Assembly: GCF_030010215.1 (NCBI RefSeq) | Contig: NZ_JASCRR010000004.1 | Coordinates: 246,291 to 310,290 of the forward strand | Direction of reading: 5' to 3' | Source: Tianweitania sp. UT-5YL-CI-8 | Lineage (GTDB): Bacteria > Pseudomonadota > Alphaproteobacteria > Rhizobiales > Rhizobiaceae | Length of the DNA: 64,000 bases | Part shown: in pieces, positions 44,861 through 53,878 of the stretch | How the letters are laid out: each line of letters begins with the position of its first letter | Position numbering within the stretch: the stretch's first letter is position 1 | Made by a program: the position numbers and the translations under genes | The notes under the pieces: generated by a model | The model's database searches: none | What the model was told of the DNA's origin: nothing | The model's input: the letters and a program-made list of their open reading frames with translations, nothing else

Positions 44861-45138
44861 CAATTTGCTGCCATCGCTTCAAGCCCACCAACTCTTATAC
44901 GGCCCAGCGATACATCCAAGCAAAATTTGCTGCACTGCGGCAAAACGTTGAATCCCGTTAGAACTGGGGAAATATTTCCAGCGAACTCCGAGCCACCATT
45001 TCGCCGATGATCTCCCCTGAAACACCCAACCCCGTTGAGCAGCGTAACGCTTTTCCGAGAAAAATTAGCTATTCGATACACGAAACCGAATTGTGTCATC
45101 TCAATAAATCTTTGTAACTTGGGAGAAATAAAACGATA

Positions 45139-46470
45139 TCAACGCAGCAGTTGCGGTGGCCAAACGGCCTTTTCCGAGTTGATGAGCGAAAACCCTCCGT
45201 CTGGTGAGGTAATCATCAACGTTGGCGGAGAGCTTCTATCATACTCCAACCGGTCAAGTGGGATACAGATCAAAAGACCGCTGTTTACGGTTTTTCCGGG
45301 AAAACGCCGCGCGACGTCATGACGCGGATACCGCTCAATCGAGTAGCCTTGAATATTACGGCCCGCCAGTTCGATCGCGAAAGAGTTCTGGCTCTCCCCT
45401 GCTAGATTGACAGCCCAGCCGCGAAGTTTGAGTACACCGTTTTCGACCGAAATGCTTTCGATACGTCCTTTTCCTTTTTCCCTACTGGAAGTAGGGGAGA
45501 TCGGCGTCAGATTTGCAATCGCTTCGTCCAGGTAAACAAGTTTCTCATCGCACCCTGCTTCCCGCAGAGCCTGCCTCAGCCGGTCCATCTCTTGTCGTGT
45601 GGCCTCTACCAACCAAGTCGCGGCGGGATCATGAACATCGTTACGATCGTAATTCGCAAAAAAATTCTGATCTCGCATTTCCGGTCTGCTTGCCCGACCG
45701 CGGGGACGCTTCTTGTTATCAAACTCTGCTTTTGACTTTACTACATAGTGGTTGAGACGTAACGGCGCCCATACTGTTTTGTGGCTCAGTCCTTCACCCC
45801 GTAACTTGTGATCGACCAAGGGGGATTTGTCAGCATGGACATAATGAAAACCGCGCTTCAAACGGAATTTATGTGGTGTGCCACCGACTTTTGCGACCGC
45901 ATTGGTACGTAGAATGGTTTTATAATGATTGTTCGTCAGCAGGTCTTCCTTCGAGCGCTGCACGAAACGTTCGACAACAAGGCCCTTGGACGGCACATTC
46001 CGGTGTGACGACCCATATGCCGCCCAGTTGACTGCAACCGCGCCTACGTTCTCAGCCATGGTGTCTAACAGAGCGCCGATCTTTTCATCTTTTTGATCGG
46101 GAATAAAAAATTCATCGAGATCGATAAAGGCAAGCCAATCTGCAGAAGCGCCATAGCGACGCAGTATCTCTGCGTAGGCAGGCAGTTGCGGCGGACGCTT
46201 GGCTTTGTTTTTGAACACAAAGAAATCGATGATTCCAAGATTGGAAAGTTCTGCAAGAAGTTCTTGGGCGCCATCGTCGCTGCCGTTGTCAGCTAGAAAA
46301 AAATGTTCGGCGCCCAAAACTCGATGCAAAGCAATCCACTCGAGAATATAGGGACCCTCATTCTTCATGATTGCAGCAACTGCAAACTTAACCCGCTTAC
46401 GTACAGGCCTTTCCTGGACCCGAAAGATCTCTCGCCCTTTGGAGACTAGATTTTTAATCGGGATGGCCAT
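45139..46470 (-). CDS. Glycosyltransferase family 2/92-like with C-terminal beta domain
   Basis: A 443-residue protein. Residues 25 to about 300 are a Glyco_tranf_2_4/GT92-type domain: AAIMKNEGPYILEWIALHR, DNGSDDGAQELL, the DxD-like FIDLDEFFIP, then KTILRTNAV and LRLNHYVVKSKAEF. The last 100 residues form a separate beta-rich domain with LKLRGWAVNLAGES, a type often attached to glycosyltransferases and possibly glycan-binding. Its ATG overlaps the stop of the upstream GT2 gene by one base (TAATG), so it ends the rhamnose operon. The sugar transferred is unknown. Confidence 0.82.
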   Translation of the reverse strand: MAIPIKNLVSKGREIFRVQERPVRKRVKFAVAAIMKNEGPYILEWIALHRVLGAEHFFLADNGSDDGAQELLAELSNLGIIDFFVFKNKAKRPPQLPAYAEILRRYGASADWLAFIDLDEFFIPDQKDEKIGALLDTMAENVGAVAVNWAAYGSSHRNVPSKGLVVERFVQRSKEDLLTNNHYKTILRTNAVAKVGGTPHKFRLKRGFHYVHADKSPLVDHKLRGEGLSHKTVWAPLRLNHYVVKSKAEFDNKKRPRGRASRPEMRDQNFFANYDRNDVHDPAATWLVEATRQEMDRLRQALREAGCDEKLVYLDEAIANLTPISPTSSREKGKGRIESISVENGVLKLRGWAVNLAGESQNSFAIELAGRNIQGYSIERYPRHDVARRFPGKTVNSGLLICIPLDRLEYDRSSPPTLMITSPDGGFSLINSEKAVWPPQLLR

Positions 46471-48872
46471 TACTGAGCGCTTTGTCCCATTGGGGTCGTT
46501 AGAAGCTTTCTCACCGCCGACAACGAAAAGTCCTCGCGGTCGAGTGTCAAGTTTGGTGAATAGTATGGGTCATTCAGCGACCATCGGCCAAGCATATAAT
46601 CGGCTTCCGCATTGAACCGGTCTTGTTTTTCGGCATTGTCTTCCGCACCCCGGCTTTCGCTTTCCAGGTGGTACAACTCGGCAAAAGGCGTCCAGATGTT
46701 GAGATACCCCGCTTCTCTCACCTTCAGGCAGAAATCGACATCGTTGAAGGCAATGGCGAGGTTGGCTTCCTCCAGCCCGCCGACCTGCTCATAGATCGCC
46801 TTACGGACGACGAGGCAGGCGCCGGTCACCGCCGAAAGGTTCTGCACCATGCGAAGGCGGGAAAAATAGCCCTCGTGGTAGCGCGGAAAGGATTTGTGCG
46901 AATGGCCCGCGACACCGCCGATGCCGAGGATCACCCCCGCATGCTGGATCGTGTCGTTGGCGTAATAGAGCTTCGCCCCCACACAACCGATATCGGGCTG
47001 TTGCGCCCACGACACCATTTCGGTCAACCAATCCGGTGAAATGACTTCTATGTCGTTGTTGACGAGAGCGACGATGGAACCTTTCGCTTGCGAGACGGCC
47101 GAATTGTTGATTGCGGAAAAGTTGAACGCGCCCCGATGAGGAAGCACATGAACTTTAGGATCTGAGACGGCCGCGGCCAAATAGGCCTTTGTTTCCGGCT
47201 CCACGGAATCGTTATCGACGATCAGAATTTCATACTGGGAATAGGTCGTCTTCTGGCGGATCGAGTCCACGCAGTTCCGCAGCAATTCCCACCGATCCCG
47301 TGTCGGGATGATGATGCTGACCAGCGGCTGAGGCTCTGAGACAGCATGCAATATCCGATACACGACCCCGGAAACCGCTTCTACTTTCGCATCGGTTTTC
47401 GTCCGGGCAAGATGTTCTTCCAACGCGCGCTTGCCGGCGTCATGCGCATAGCTTTTCTCGTAACCATCAAGTGCCGTCGACCCTTCCAGGGCGCGCCAAT
47501 GGTAGAGGATTTTGGGGATGTGGTGGATGTTTGCAGGATCGACGCGCTCGAAGATGCGGAGGTTGACGTCGAAATCCTGGCTGCCCTCGAAGCCTGGACG
47601 CCAAGCACCTACAGCCCGAAGCGTCTCTGTGCGATAGACGGTTAGATGGTTGAAGTAGTTCTGCGACCGCAGCATCTCGCGGGAGAAGTCGGGCTTGAAA
47701 TAGGGCTCATAGCGCAGGCCATTGCCGGCTATCTTGTCCTCGTCGGAATAGATGATTTCGGCATCCGGATGCTGCCCGACGAACAAGGCCACCTCAGCAA
47801 GCGCGGTGGGCGCCAACAGATCGTCATGGTCCAGCAATGCCGTCCATTCGCCCGACGCAAGCGCCAGCGCGGAGTTGCTGGCTTTGGCAATGCGACCATT
47901 CTCTTTTCGGAGAACCAGCTTGATGCGCGGTTCGCCTGCCGCCAATTCCACTAAGATCGGCTGCACATGCGGCATGCTCGAGCAGTCGTCGGCGATGCAG
48001 AGTTCCCAATTCTCGTAGGCCTGGGCGATCACACTGGCTACCGCAGCGCGCAACACGTCTTCCGGCGTGTTGTAGACCGGCATGACGACGGAGATCAGTG
48101 GCCTGCTCGCCAGTCCCGCCAGACGGCGCTTCATCAGTTCCTGTTCGGCAGGGCCAAACGTGTCGTGGCGTTCGATCCAGCGCTGATAGTCGACCGCAGC
48201 GGAATGCCCTGCTTGATCCGCCCTGCGCAGATCTGCGGCAAGCTTGCGCAATCCCCCATGTCGCATGGTTCTCATCACCAGCAAAAGGCTGCTCGCGATC
48301 GGCTGATTGCGGCTCTGGCGTGCAGCCAAAGCCCCGAGCGCCAGCCGCATATAGTATTCCGGCCGCGTCAGCCTGCGCAGACGCACCGACCGGTAGGAGA
48401 AAACCGCATCCTTGCTGCCAGGATCGAGCAGCACACGTCGCGCGCCGGAGGTCAACAACAGGTTTACAGCAGCTGTCGTTTTACTGAAGACGGACGGGCG
48501 AAGTGCCGAAGTGCCTGAACTGCGAAGCCCCGTATCGACCCAGGCGGAAGGTGCAGCACGATCACTCAATCCTCTCAGCCCGTGCAGCTTAAGGCGATAA
48601 TGCCCGGACCGCAGCCAGGATCGCTCAGTCCACGACACTTCGAGATAAGCATCGTCATCGACAACGCGCCAGGAGCGCGCGTCCTGACCGACCGGTTCAA
48701 GCCCGGCCACCGGCTTGAGCACGCATGTGTAGCCGACATAACGCCGCAGATGCGACACAAGGCGAGTCAGAGCCGACCGCTGCGGTGTTGCAGCGGACGT
48801 CGCCCGGTCACCCGGCTGCGGCCTGTTCGGTTCGAGAGGTTTTATCTGCGCATCCGGTGGGAAGGTCATCAT
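46470..48872 (-). CDS. Double GT2 glycosyltransferase with N-terminal beta domain
   Basis: About 800 residues. The first 240 form a beta-rich domain and a helical linker; then come two GT2 domains, at about 262-470 (ISVVMPVYNTPED, LLDHDDLL, YSDEDKI) and about 519-760 (VSIIIPTRDRWELL, LVNNDIEVIS, NDVDFCLKV). Paired GT2 enzymes of this kind build alternating linkages in rhamnose-containing O-chains. Start choice is open: ATG 48872 or 48869 follow AAGGGG, while TTG 48926 would overlap the rfbD stop by four bases, in the style of the other overlaps in this operon. Confidence 0.85.
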   Translation of the reverse strand: MMTFPPDAQIKPLEPNRPQPGDRATSAATPQRSALTRLVSHLRRYVGYTCVLKPVAGLEPVGQDARSWRVVDDDAYLEVSWTERSWLRSGHYRLKLHGLRGLSDRAAPSAWVDTGLRSSGTSALRPSVFSKTTAAVNLLLTSGARRVLLDPGSKDAVFSYRSVRLRRLTRPEYYMRLALGALAARQSRNQPIASSLLLVMRTMRHGGLRKLAADLRRADQAGHSAAVDYQRWIERHDTFGPAEQELMKRRLAGLASRPLISVVMPVYNTPEDVLRAAVASVIAQAYENWELCIADDCSSMPHVQPILVELAAGEPRIKLVLRKENGRIAKASNSALALASGEWTALLDHDDLLAPTALAEVALFVGQHPDAEIIYSDEDKIAGNGLRYEPYFKPDFSREMLRSQNYFNHLTVYRTETLRAVGAWRPGFEGSQDFDVNLRIFERVDPANIHHIPKILYHWRALEGSTALDGYEKSYAHDAGKRALEEHLARTKTDAKVEAVSGVVYRILHAVSEPQPLVSIIIPTRDRWELLRNCVDSIRQKTTYSQYEILIVDNDSVEPETKAYLAAAVSDPKVHVLPHRGAFNFSAINNSAVSQAKGSIVALVNNDIEVISPDWLTEMVSWAQQPDIGCVGAKLYYANDTIQHAGVILGIGGVAGHSHKSFPRYHEGYFSRLRMVQNLSAVTGACLVVRKAIYEQVGGLEEANLAIAFNDVDFCLKVREAGYLNIWTPFAELYHLESESRGAEDNAEKQDRFNAEADYMLGRWSLNDPYYSPNLTLDREDFSLSAVRKLLTTPMGQSAQ

Positions 48873-48922
48873 CTTCCCCTTGGAGTTTCTAACATCACCT
48901 GCCTCGACAGGTGCAGGTCTCT

Positions 48923-49813
48923 TCAAGCTGAGGCCCTCACCAGGCGCTCGACAACCTCGTCCGAAGACATCCGCCAGTCGGGAGCGCGCCAGCCATAGAC
49001 ATCGAACAATTTGTCGGTTGAAAGGCAGGAATTGGCCGGCCGCTGCGCCTTGGTCGGGTAATCAGACGTCGCGATGTCGCGAACATCTGCCGTCGGGCCA
49101 CCCAACCGGCCGCTGGTTTCCAGAACGTGGCGGGCAAATCCGCTCCAGTTTGTTTTTCCGGTTCCAACGAGATGGAAGACGCCAAATCCGTCAGTCCCTT
49201 CCGTCAACCGGTTCGAGGTGGCGATGTGAAGGACGGCGTCGGCGATGTCCAAGGCGGAGGTCGGGTTACCCCACTGGTCGCCGACCACCGTGAGTTCGTC
49301 TCGGTCCGCCGCCAGACGCAGCATGGTCTTGACGAAGTTCTTGCCGAACGGGCTGTAGACCCAGGCCGTGCGCAGAATGACATGGCGGGGGTTGGCTTCG
49401 GCAACGGCTTTCTCGCCTTCGAGCTTAGTGCGGCCATAGACGCCGACCGGGCCTGTAGGGTCATTTTCGAGATACTCGCCGTCCTTGTTGCCGGCAAAGA
49501 CATAATCGGTGGACAGATGGATGATGGGGATACCCGCCTTGGCAGCGGCGCGTGCGACGGCGCCTGCCCCTTCGGCATTCACCGCATGGGCAAGGTCGCG
49601 CTCATCTTCGGCAAGGTCAACGGCGGTATAGGCGGCGGCCGATACGACGATGTCGGGACTGACGTCAGCGATAACCCTTTCGACGCTCGCCGGGTCGGCA
49701 AGGTCGAATTCCGGACGGCCGGCTGTGACCAGCTCGACGCCATCGCGTGCCGCCGCACGCTCGTTCAGGCTGGTAACGACCTGCCCTTCACGGCCGGTGA
49801 CCAGGATTTTCAT
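48923..49813 (-). CDS. rfbD: dTDP-4-dehydrorhamnose reductase
   Basis: A 296-residue short-chain dehydrogenase that reduces dTDP-4-keto-L-rhamnose to dTDP-L-rhamnose, the last step of the pathway. Visible: LVTGREGQV at the N-terminus, STDYVFAG at 101-108, catalytic VYGRTK with Tyr126 and Lys130, and the C-terminal [12 protein letters not shown] block typical of RmlD. It overlaps rfbB by four bases (ATGA) and is followed by the double GT2, placing dTDP-rhamnose supply and use in one transcript. Confidence 0.93.
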   Translation of the reverse strand: MKILVTGREGQVVTSLNERAAARDGVELVTAGRPEFDLADPASVERVIADVSPDIVVSAAAYTAVDLAEDERDLAHAVNAEGAGAVARAAAKAGIPIIHLSTDYVFAGNKDGEYLENDPTGPVGVYGRTKLEGEKAVAEANPRHVILRTAWVYSPFGKNFVKTMLRLAADRDELTVVGDQWGNPTSALDIADAVLHIATSNRLTEGTDGFGVFHLVGTGKTNWSGFARHVLETSGRLGGPTADVRDIATSDYPTKAQRPANSCLSTDKLFDVYGWRAPDWRMSSDEVVERLVRASA

Positions 49814-50877
49814 GCGACATCCTTCGTCACGGTGCCAAGGCGCTCGCCGGAGTATTTTTCACGACGCAAGGGTCCCCACCACCATTCGTTGGCGAGATAC
49901 CAGTCGATGGTGCGTTCCAGGCCGGTTTCGAAGGTCTCCTGCGGCTTCCAGCCGAGTTCCCGCTCGATCTTGGAGGCGTCGATGGCATAGCGCCGGTCAT
50001 GGCCTGGCCGATCGTTCACATAGGTGATGAGATCCGCGTAGCTGCCGGAGCGAAGCGGGCGCTTCTTGTCGAGAATGGCGCAGATGCTGCGGACCACATC
50101 AAGATTGGTGCGCTCGGAGCGACCGCCGACATTGTAGCTCTCGCCATTCTTGCCGGTGGTGGCGATAAGGGCCAGCGCACGGGCGTGATCTTCCACGAAC
50201 AGCCAGTCGCGCACATTGGCACCCTTGCCGTAGATCGGCAGCGATTTGCCATCCAGAGCATTGAGAATGACCAGCGGAATGAGCTTCTCGGGGAAATGGA
50301 ATGGCCCGTAATTGTTCGAGCAGTTCGAAATCACGACCGGCAGCCCATAGGTCTCATGCCAGGCGCGAACGAGATGGTCGGATGCGGCCTTCGACGCCGA
50401 ATAAGGCGAAGACGGCGCGTAGGGCGTTTCCTCGGTGAAGATGCCGCTGTCGAACGGCAGGTCGCCAAAAACCTCGTCGGTGGAAATATGATGAAAGCGG
50501 AAGCGCGACTTCGCCGGCTCAGCCAGGCCGCGCCAATAGGTCAGCGCCGCATCGAGCAGACGGAAGGTTCCCACCACATTGGTCTCGATGAACTCGCCCG
50601 GACCGTCGATGGAGCGGTCGACATGGCTCTCGGCCGCCAGGTGCATGACCACGTCGATATCGTTGTTCCGCAGCGTCTCAAGGATCGTTTCGGTGTCGCC
50701 GATATCGGCCTGGACGAAACGGTAATTCGGATAGTTCTCGATCTGGCGCAGGGAAGCCGGATTGCCGGCATAGGTCAGCTTGTCGACATTGACGACAGCG
50801 TTTGCTGGGTCGGCGCAAAGATGGCGGCATACCGCCGATCCGATAAAGCCGGCACCGCCGGTAACAAGAAAGTTCAT
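49810..50877 (-). CDS. rfbB: dTDP-glucose 4,6-dehydratase
   Basis: A 355-residue extended short-chain dehydrogenase that turns dTDP-glucose into dTDP-4-keto-6-deoxyglucose. The NAD motif TGGAGFIG is at 6-13; the catalytic Thr-Asp-Glu lies in [10 protein letters not shown] and the Tyr/Lys pair in [13 protein letters not shown]. The second ATG (50877) is preferred because AAGGA then stands nine bases upstream; the first ATG at 50883 leaves only three. It is the third gene of rfbA-rfbC-rfbB-rfbD. Confidence 0.94.
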   Translation of the reverse strand: MNFLVTGGAGFIGSAVCRHLCADPANAVVNVDKLTYAGNPASLRQIENYPNYRFVQADIGDTETILETLRNNDIDVVMHLAAESHVDRSIDGPGEFIETNVVGTFRLLDAALTYWRGLAEPAKSRFRFHHISTDEVFGDLPFDSGIFTEETPYAPSSPYSASKAASDHLVRAWHETYGLPVVISNCSNNYGPFHFPEKLIPLVILNALDGKSLPIYGKGANVRDWLFVEDHARALALIATTGKNGESYNVGGRSERTNLDVVRSICAILDKKRPLRSGSYADLITYVNDRPGHDRRYAIDASKIERELGWKPQETFETGLERTIDWYLANEWWWGPLRREKYSGERLGTVTKDVA

Positions 50878-50895
50878 GTGCATCCGTCCTTGCGA

Positions 50896-51450
50896 TCACT
50901 CAAAGGTTTCGGCGGCGGCGAGGAACGGCGCGGCGCTGTCCTTGGCCGACAGTTGCAGTTCCGAAGCAGGCAGCGGCCATTCGATGCCGATCTGAGGATC
51001 GTCGAATCTAATCGACCTGTCATGCGCAGGCGAATAAAGTTCTGTTACCTTGTAGATCACTTCGGTATCCGGCACGAGTGTGACGAAGCCGTGGGCAAAG
51101 CCCTTGGGCACCAGGATCTGGTTCCATTTCTCAGCCGAGACCTCGAGCGAAATCCATTGTCCGTAGGTCGGCGAACTCTTGCGGATATCAACCGCAACAT
51201 CGAGGATCGCGCCCTTGATGACGCGAACCAGCTTGTCCTGCGCCATATCCGGCAGTTGATAGTGCAGACCGCGCAACACGCCCTTGGCAGCGGAATAGGA
51301 GTGGTTGTCCTGCACAAAGGTCAGGTCGATACCGGCTTCCTTCAGGCTCTTGCCGTTGTAGGTCTCGGAAAAGAACCCGCGATCGTCGCCAAACTTCTTG
51401 GGGACGATCTCGAAGACGCCATTAAGGCCCAGGCTTCTGATTTCGGTCAT
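50896..51450 (-). CDS. rfbC: dTDP-4-dehydrorhamnose 3,5-epimerase
   Basis: A 184-residue cupin-fold enzyme that epimerises C3 and C5 of dTDP-4-keto-6-deoxyglucose to the L-rhamno form. The catalytic His is His63 in VLRGLHYQLP; DRGFFSETY and VPKGFAHGFVTL are further family blocks. Length is normal. It lies 12 bases after rfbA and 18 before rfbB on the same strand. Confidence 0.94.
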   Translation of the reverse strand: MTEIRSLGLNGVFEIVPKKFGDDRGFFSETYNGKSLKEAGIDLTFVQDNHSYSAAKGVLRGLHYQLPDMAQDKLVRVIKGAILDVAVDIRKSSPTYGQWISLEVSAEKWNQILVPKGFAHGFVTLVPDTEVIYKVTELYSPAHDRSIRFDDPQIGIEWPLPASELQLSAKDSAAPFLAAAETFE

Positions 51451-51462
51451 GAAAATTCCTAT

Positions 51463-52338
51463 CTATGCCAGTTCGCGAACGCGGCGGCGCAGATACATCG
51501 CGTACTCGTTCTTCCCCAATTTCTGGGCTCTTGCCAGCACTTGGTCGCCGCTCAGCCACCCGAGTTCAAGTCCGATCTCCTCGGGACAGGCGATCTTGAC
51601 GCCCTGACGATGCTCGATCGTGCGCACGAAGGAGGATGCCTCATGCAGGCTGTCGACCGTGCCGGTATCGAGCCAGGCATAGCCACGCCCGAGTTGATGG
51701 ACATGCAGGGCGCCACGTTCGAGATAGACATTGTTGATGGCCGTGATTTCAAGCTCGCCTCGCTCGGACGGCTCGATCGCCGCTGCAATATCGACGACCT
51801 CGTTGTCGTAGAAATACAGGCCGGTCACCGCCCAGTTGGACTTGGGCTCGGTCGGCTTTTCCTCAATGGTCAGCGCCTTGCCGGTGTCCTTTTCGAAACT
51901 GACCACGCCATAACGCTGCGGATCCTCGACGTGATAGGCAAACACCGAAGCGCCCGATGTGCGCGCAGCTGCGGACTTGCAGATGTTGGAAAGCCCTTCC
52001 CCAAAATAGATGTTGTCGCCGAGAATCATCGCGACACTTCCATCGCCGATGAACTCGCGTCCGATGATGAACGCTTCGGCCAAGCCGTTCGGCTTGGGCT
52101 GTTCGGCATAGGTGAGCGAGATGCCAAAGTCGCTGCCATCACCGAGAAGCCCCTTGAATACGGGCAAATCGCGCGGGGTTGAGATGATGAGGATCTCCCG
52201 AATGCCGGTCAGCATCAGCACGCTGAGCGGATAGTAGATCATCGGCTTGTCGTAAACGGGGAGCGCCTGCTTTGAAACCGCCATGGTGAGGGGATAAAGC
52301 CGGGTGCCGCTACCACCCGCCAGGATAATGCCTTTCAT
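51463..52338 (-). CDS. rfbA: Glucose-1-phosphate thymidylyltransferase
   Basis: A 291-residue nucleotidyltransferase that makes dTDP-glucose from dTTP and glucose-1-phosphate, the entry to dTDP-rhamnose. The signature [13 protein letters not shown] is at residues 6-18; [18 protein letters not shown] and GYAWLDTGT follow as usual. The ATG at 52338 is chosen because the family begins MKGIILAGG and GCGAGG stands upstream. It is the first gene of the rhamnose operon, which runs rfbA-rfbC-rfbB-rfbD-GT2-GT92 with gaps of at most about 50 bases. Confidence 0.94.
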   Translation of the reverse strand: MKGIILAGGSGTRLYPLTMAVSKQALPVYDKPMIYYPLSVLMLTGIREILIISTPRDLPVFKGLLGDGSDFGISLTYAEQPKPNGLAEAFIIGREFIGDGSVAMILGDNIYFGEGLSNICKSAAARTSGASVFAYHVEDPQRYGVVSFEKDTGKALTIEEKPTEPKSNWAVTGLYFYDNEVVDIAAAIEPSERGELEITAINNVYLERGALHVHQLGRGYAWLDTGTVDSLHEASSFVRTIEHRQGVKIACPEEIGLELGWLSGDQVLARAQKLGKNEYAMYLRRRVRELA

Positions 52339-52417
52339 TCGCAACCTCGCATTACGCATCCGAGCTCGGGAGCAAAGAGATGCGGATTCAGTCTCGATAA
52401 ATATGCCGACTATCGGC

Positions 52418-52442
52418 GTGGTGACGGCAGTTCAGTCACCAC
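52418..52442. promoter_or_regulatory. Inverted repeat upstream of rfbA
   Basis: GTGGTGAC (52418-52425) and GTCACCAC (52435-52442) are exact inverted copies with a 9-base spacer, about 80 bases upstream of rfbA and just past the next minus-strand gene. It could be an operator for the rhamnose operon or a weak hairpin; no T-run is present. Confidence 0.4.
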
Positions 52443-52482
52443 ATTTATGTAACTCGTTGATGTCATAAGGGGCGAAAGCGTT

Positions 52483-53364
52483 TCAATACTTGGCGCCGCC
52501 AGCATTCCACATCCCAAAGTGGGTACAACCCAATCCAACGCGCTTCCTTACAGGATCGACAAGGGCAACATCCGCCAATTCGACTGTCGAGCATAGAGGA
52601 GAATTGAGGAGAATCTTGTAGCCTTTATCATTTGCCCTGACGGAAGCCTGCGTCCCGGTCGGCAAGCTCTTTGGCAGTTCGGCAGCCAATTTGCGGTCGA
52701 GCGCCTTCAACGGAACAAGCTTGCTGCCGGCAACTTTCGTCACGGCCGCAGCGTCTTTCTTTTGCATGGCGATGACAGCATCGCGCACCTTGACGAGATA
52801 TTCGCGTGCCACCTGCACCTGCGGCTCCTGGTCTGCGTAGGCCGTAGTGACATAGTTGTTGCGCGCAATCTGCTGACCGTTGAAGGAAACGGATGCAATA
52901 CCCGAAGCGGTGAGCCCGTAGAGGATCACGATCGTTGCGAGCGCGCCTAGAGCCAACCCAATCAACATAGTCCGGTTGAGGCGCGGCTTGGAAGCAGCTG
53001 GCATGCCGGAAAGGTGAGGTTCGGCTTGGGCAACCGGTTCGGCTTCGCTGTATTCGCCGGTGTCGTGGGCCGGGGCATCGGCGGCGGTGGACTGGTGAAG
53101 TTCATCTATCGGATCGGGATCGGAAGCCGAATCGATGCCAACGTCATACCGAGCTTCATTTTCGGCAATGGTTTCAGAGAGAGCCCGGCGGAGAAGTTCA
53201 ACGTAATCGTCCCCAAAAGAATCTCTGTTCTTGGAGATCATATCCTCGTTGGCTTTTTGAAGCTTCGCATAGATGGCCTGCCGGGCATCCGCATTGGAAA
53301 CGTCAGTATCCTGAGACAGTCTCTGGATATAGTTACGGTACTTCTCTTTTTGTTTTTCGAGCAT
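52483..53364 (-). CDS. Single-pass membrane protein of unknown function
   Basis: A 293-residue protein with one membrane segment at about 130-152 (TMLIGLALGALATIVILYGL). The cytoplasmic N-terminal part is charged and helical (LEKQKEKYRNYIQRL, then an acidic Ala/Glu-rich linker); the C-terminal part is presumably periplasmic and ends with two cysteines (Cys258 region and GLGCTHFG) that could form a disulfide. No family is recognised. The ATG at 53364 is used; the ribosome site is poor. It lies between the rhamnose operon and tRNA-Gln on the same strand as rfbA, about 145 bases upstream of it. Confidence 0.7.
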   Translation of the reverse strand: MLEKQKEKYRNYIQRLSQDTDVSNADARQAIYAKLQKANEDMISKNRDSFGDDYVELLRRALSETIAENEARYDVGIDSASDPDPIDELHQSTAADAPAHDTGEYSEAEPVAQAEPHLSGMPAASKPRLNRTMLIGLALGALATIVILYGLTASGIASVSFNGQQIARNNYVTTAYADQEPQVQVAREYLVKVRDAVIAMQKKDAAAVTKVAGSKLVPLKALDRKLAAELPKSLPTGTQASVRANDKGYKILLNSPLCSTVELADVALVDPVRKRVGLGCTHFGMWNAGGAKY

Positions 53365-53678
53365 CAAACGATAAGACCCCTAAACCCACCTAATCGACAT
53401 TCCCCTCCTCCCGCCAGGACTGCTCTTAAAAAATGCAGCTTCTTAGCAAGCCTTAAGAATGGTCATAAGGCGAAACGGCAAAACAGCCAAGGGGAGAAAA
53501 TGCACCTAAGCGCGCTCAGGGATAAACATCTAAACGTTTCAATTAAATGTCGGTGGACAAAGTTTCTCTGAGATCGACCGATCTGCTCAATCGTACCGAC
53601 ATTTTCCACAGGCACAAAGCGCGCCTGTAATATTGTGCTTTGGTCGCAAGCTGCCTATAAGGGCCGCGGTCGACTCGA
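53365..53678. other. Intergenic region upstream of tRNA-Gln
   Basis: 314 bases with no gene. It must contain the tRNA promoter; TAATAT at about 53629-53634 is a possible -10 box, with no good -35. The stretch 53430-53560 is AT-rich, consistent with the promoter of the divergent minus-strand membrane-protein gene. Confidence 0.45.
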
Positions 53679-53753
53679 TGGGGCGTCGCCAAGCGGTAAG
53701 GCACCGGTTTTTGGTACCGGCATTCCCAGGTTCGAATCCTGGCGCCCCAGCCA
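53679..53753 (+). tRNA. tRNA-Gln (anticodon TTG)
   Basis: A 75-base cloverleaf. The acceptor arm TGGGGCG (53679-53685) pairs with CGCCCCA (53743-53749), followed by discriminator G and an encoded CCA. The anticodon stem CCGGT/ACCGG encloses loop TTTTGGT with anticodon TTG, reading CAA. The T arm contains GGTTCGAATCC. It stands alone. Confidence 0.95.
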
Positions 53754-53829
53754 ATCTCACTTATTGAATCAAACTCGTCATACCCGCGTGAATAAGGGGT
53801 CTCGCCAGCTTTCTCCACGAATCAAACGA

Positions 53830-53855
53830 AAACCGCCACCTTTCGGCAGCGGTTT
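53830..53855 (-). terminator. Probable terminator of the RND efflux operon
   Basis: On the minus strand AAACCGC-TGCC, a GAAA tetraloop and GGTG-GCGGTTT form an 11-pair stem (two G-U pairs), ending in a short U-run. It begins 23 bases after the stop of the RND permease gene. Confidence 0.65.
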
Positions 53856-53878
53856 CAGTCTGGTCGGTGCTTCGCGTG

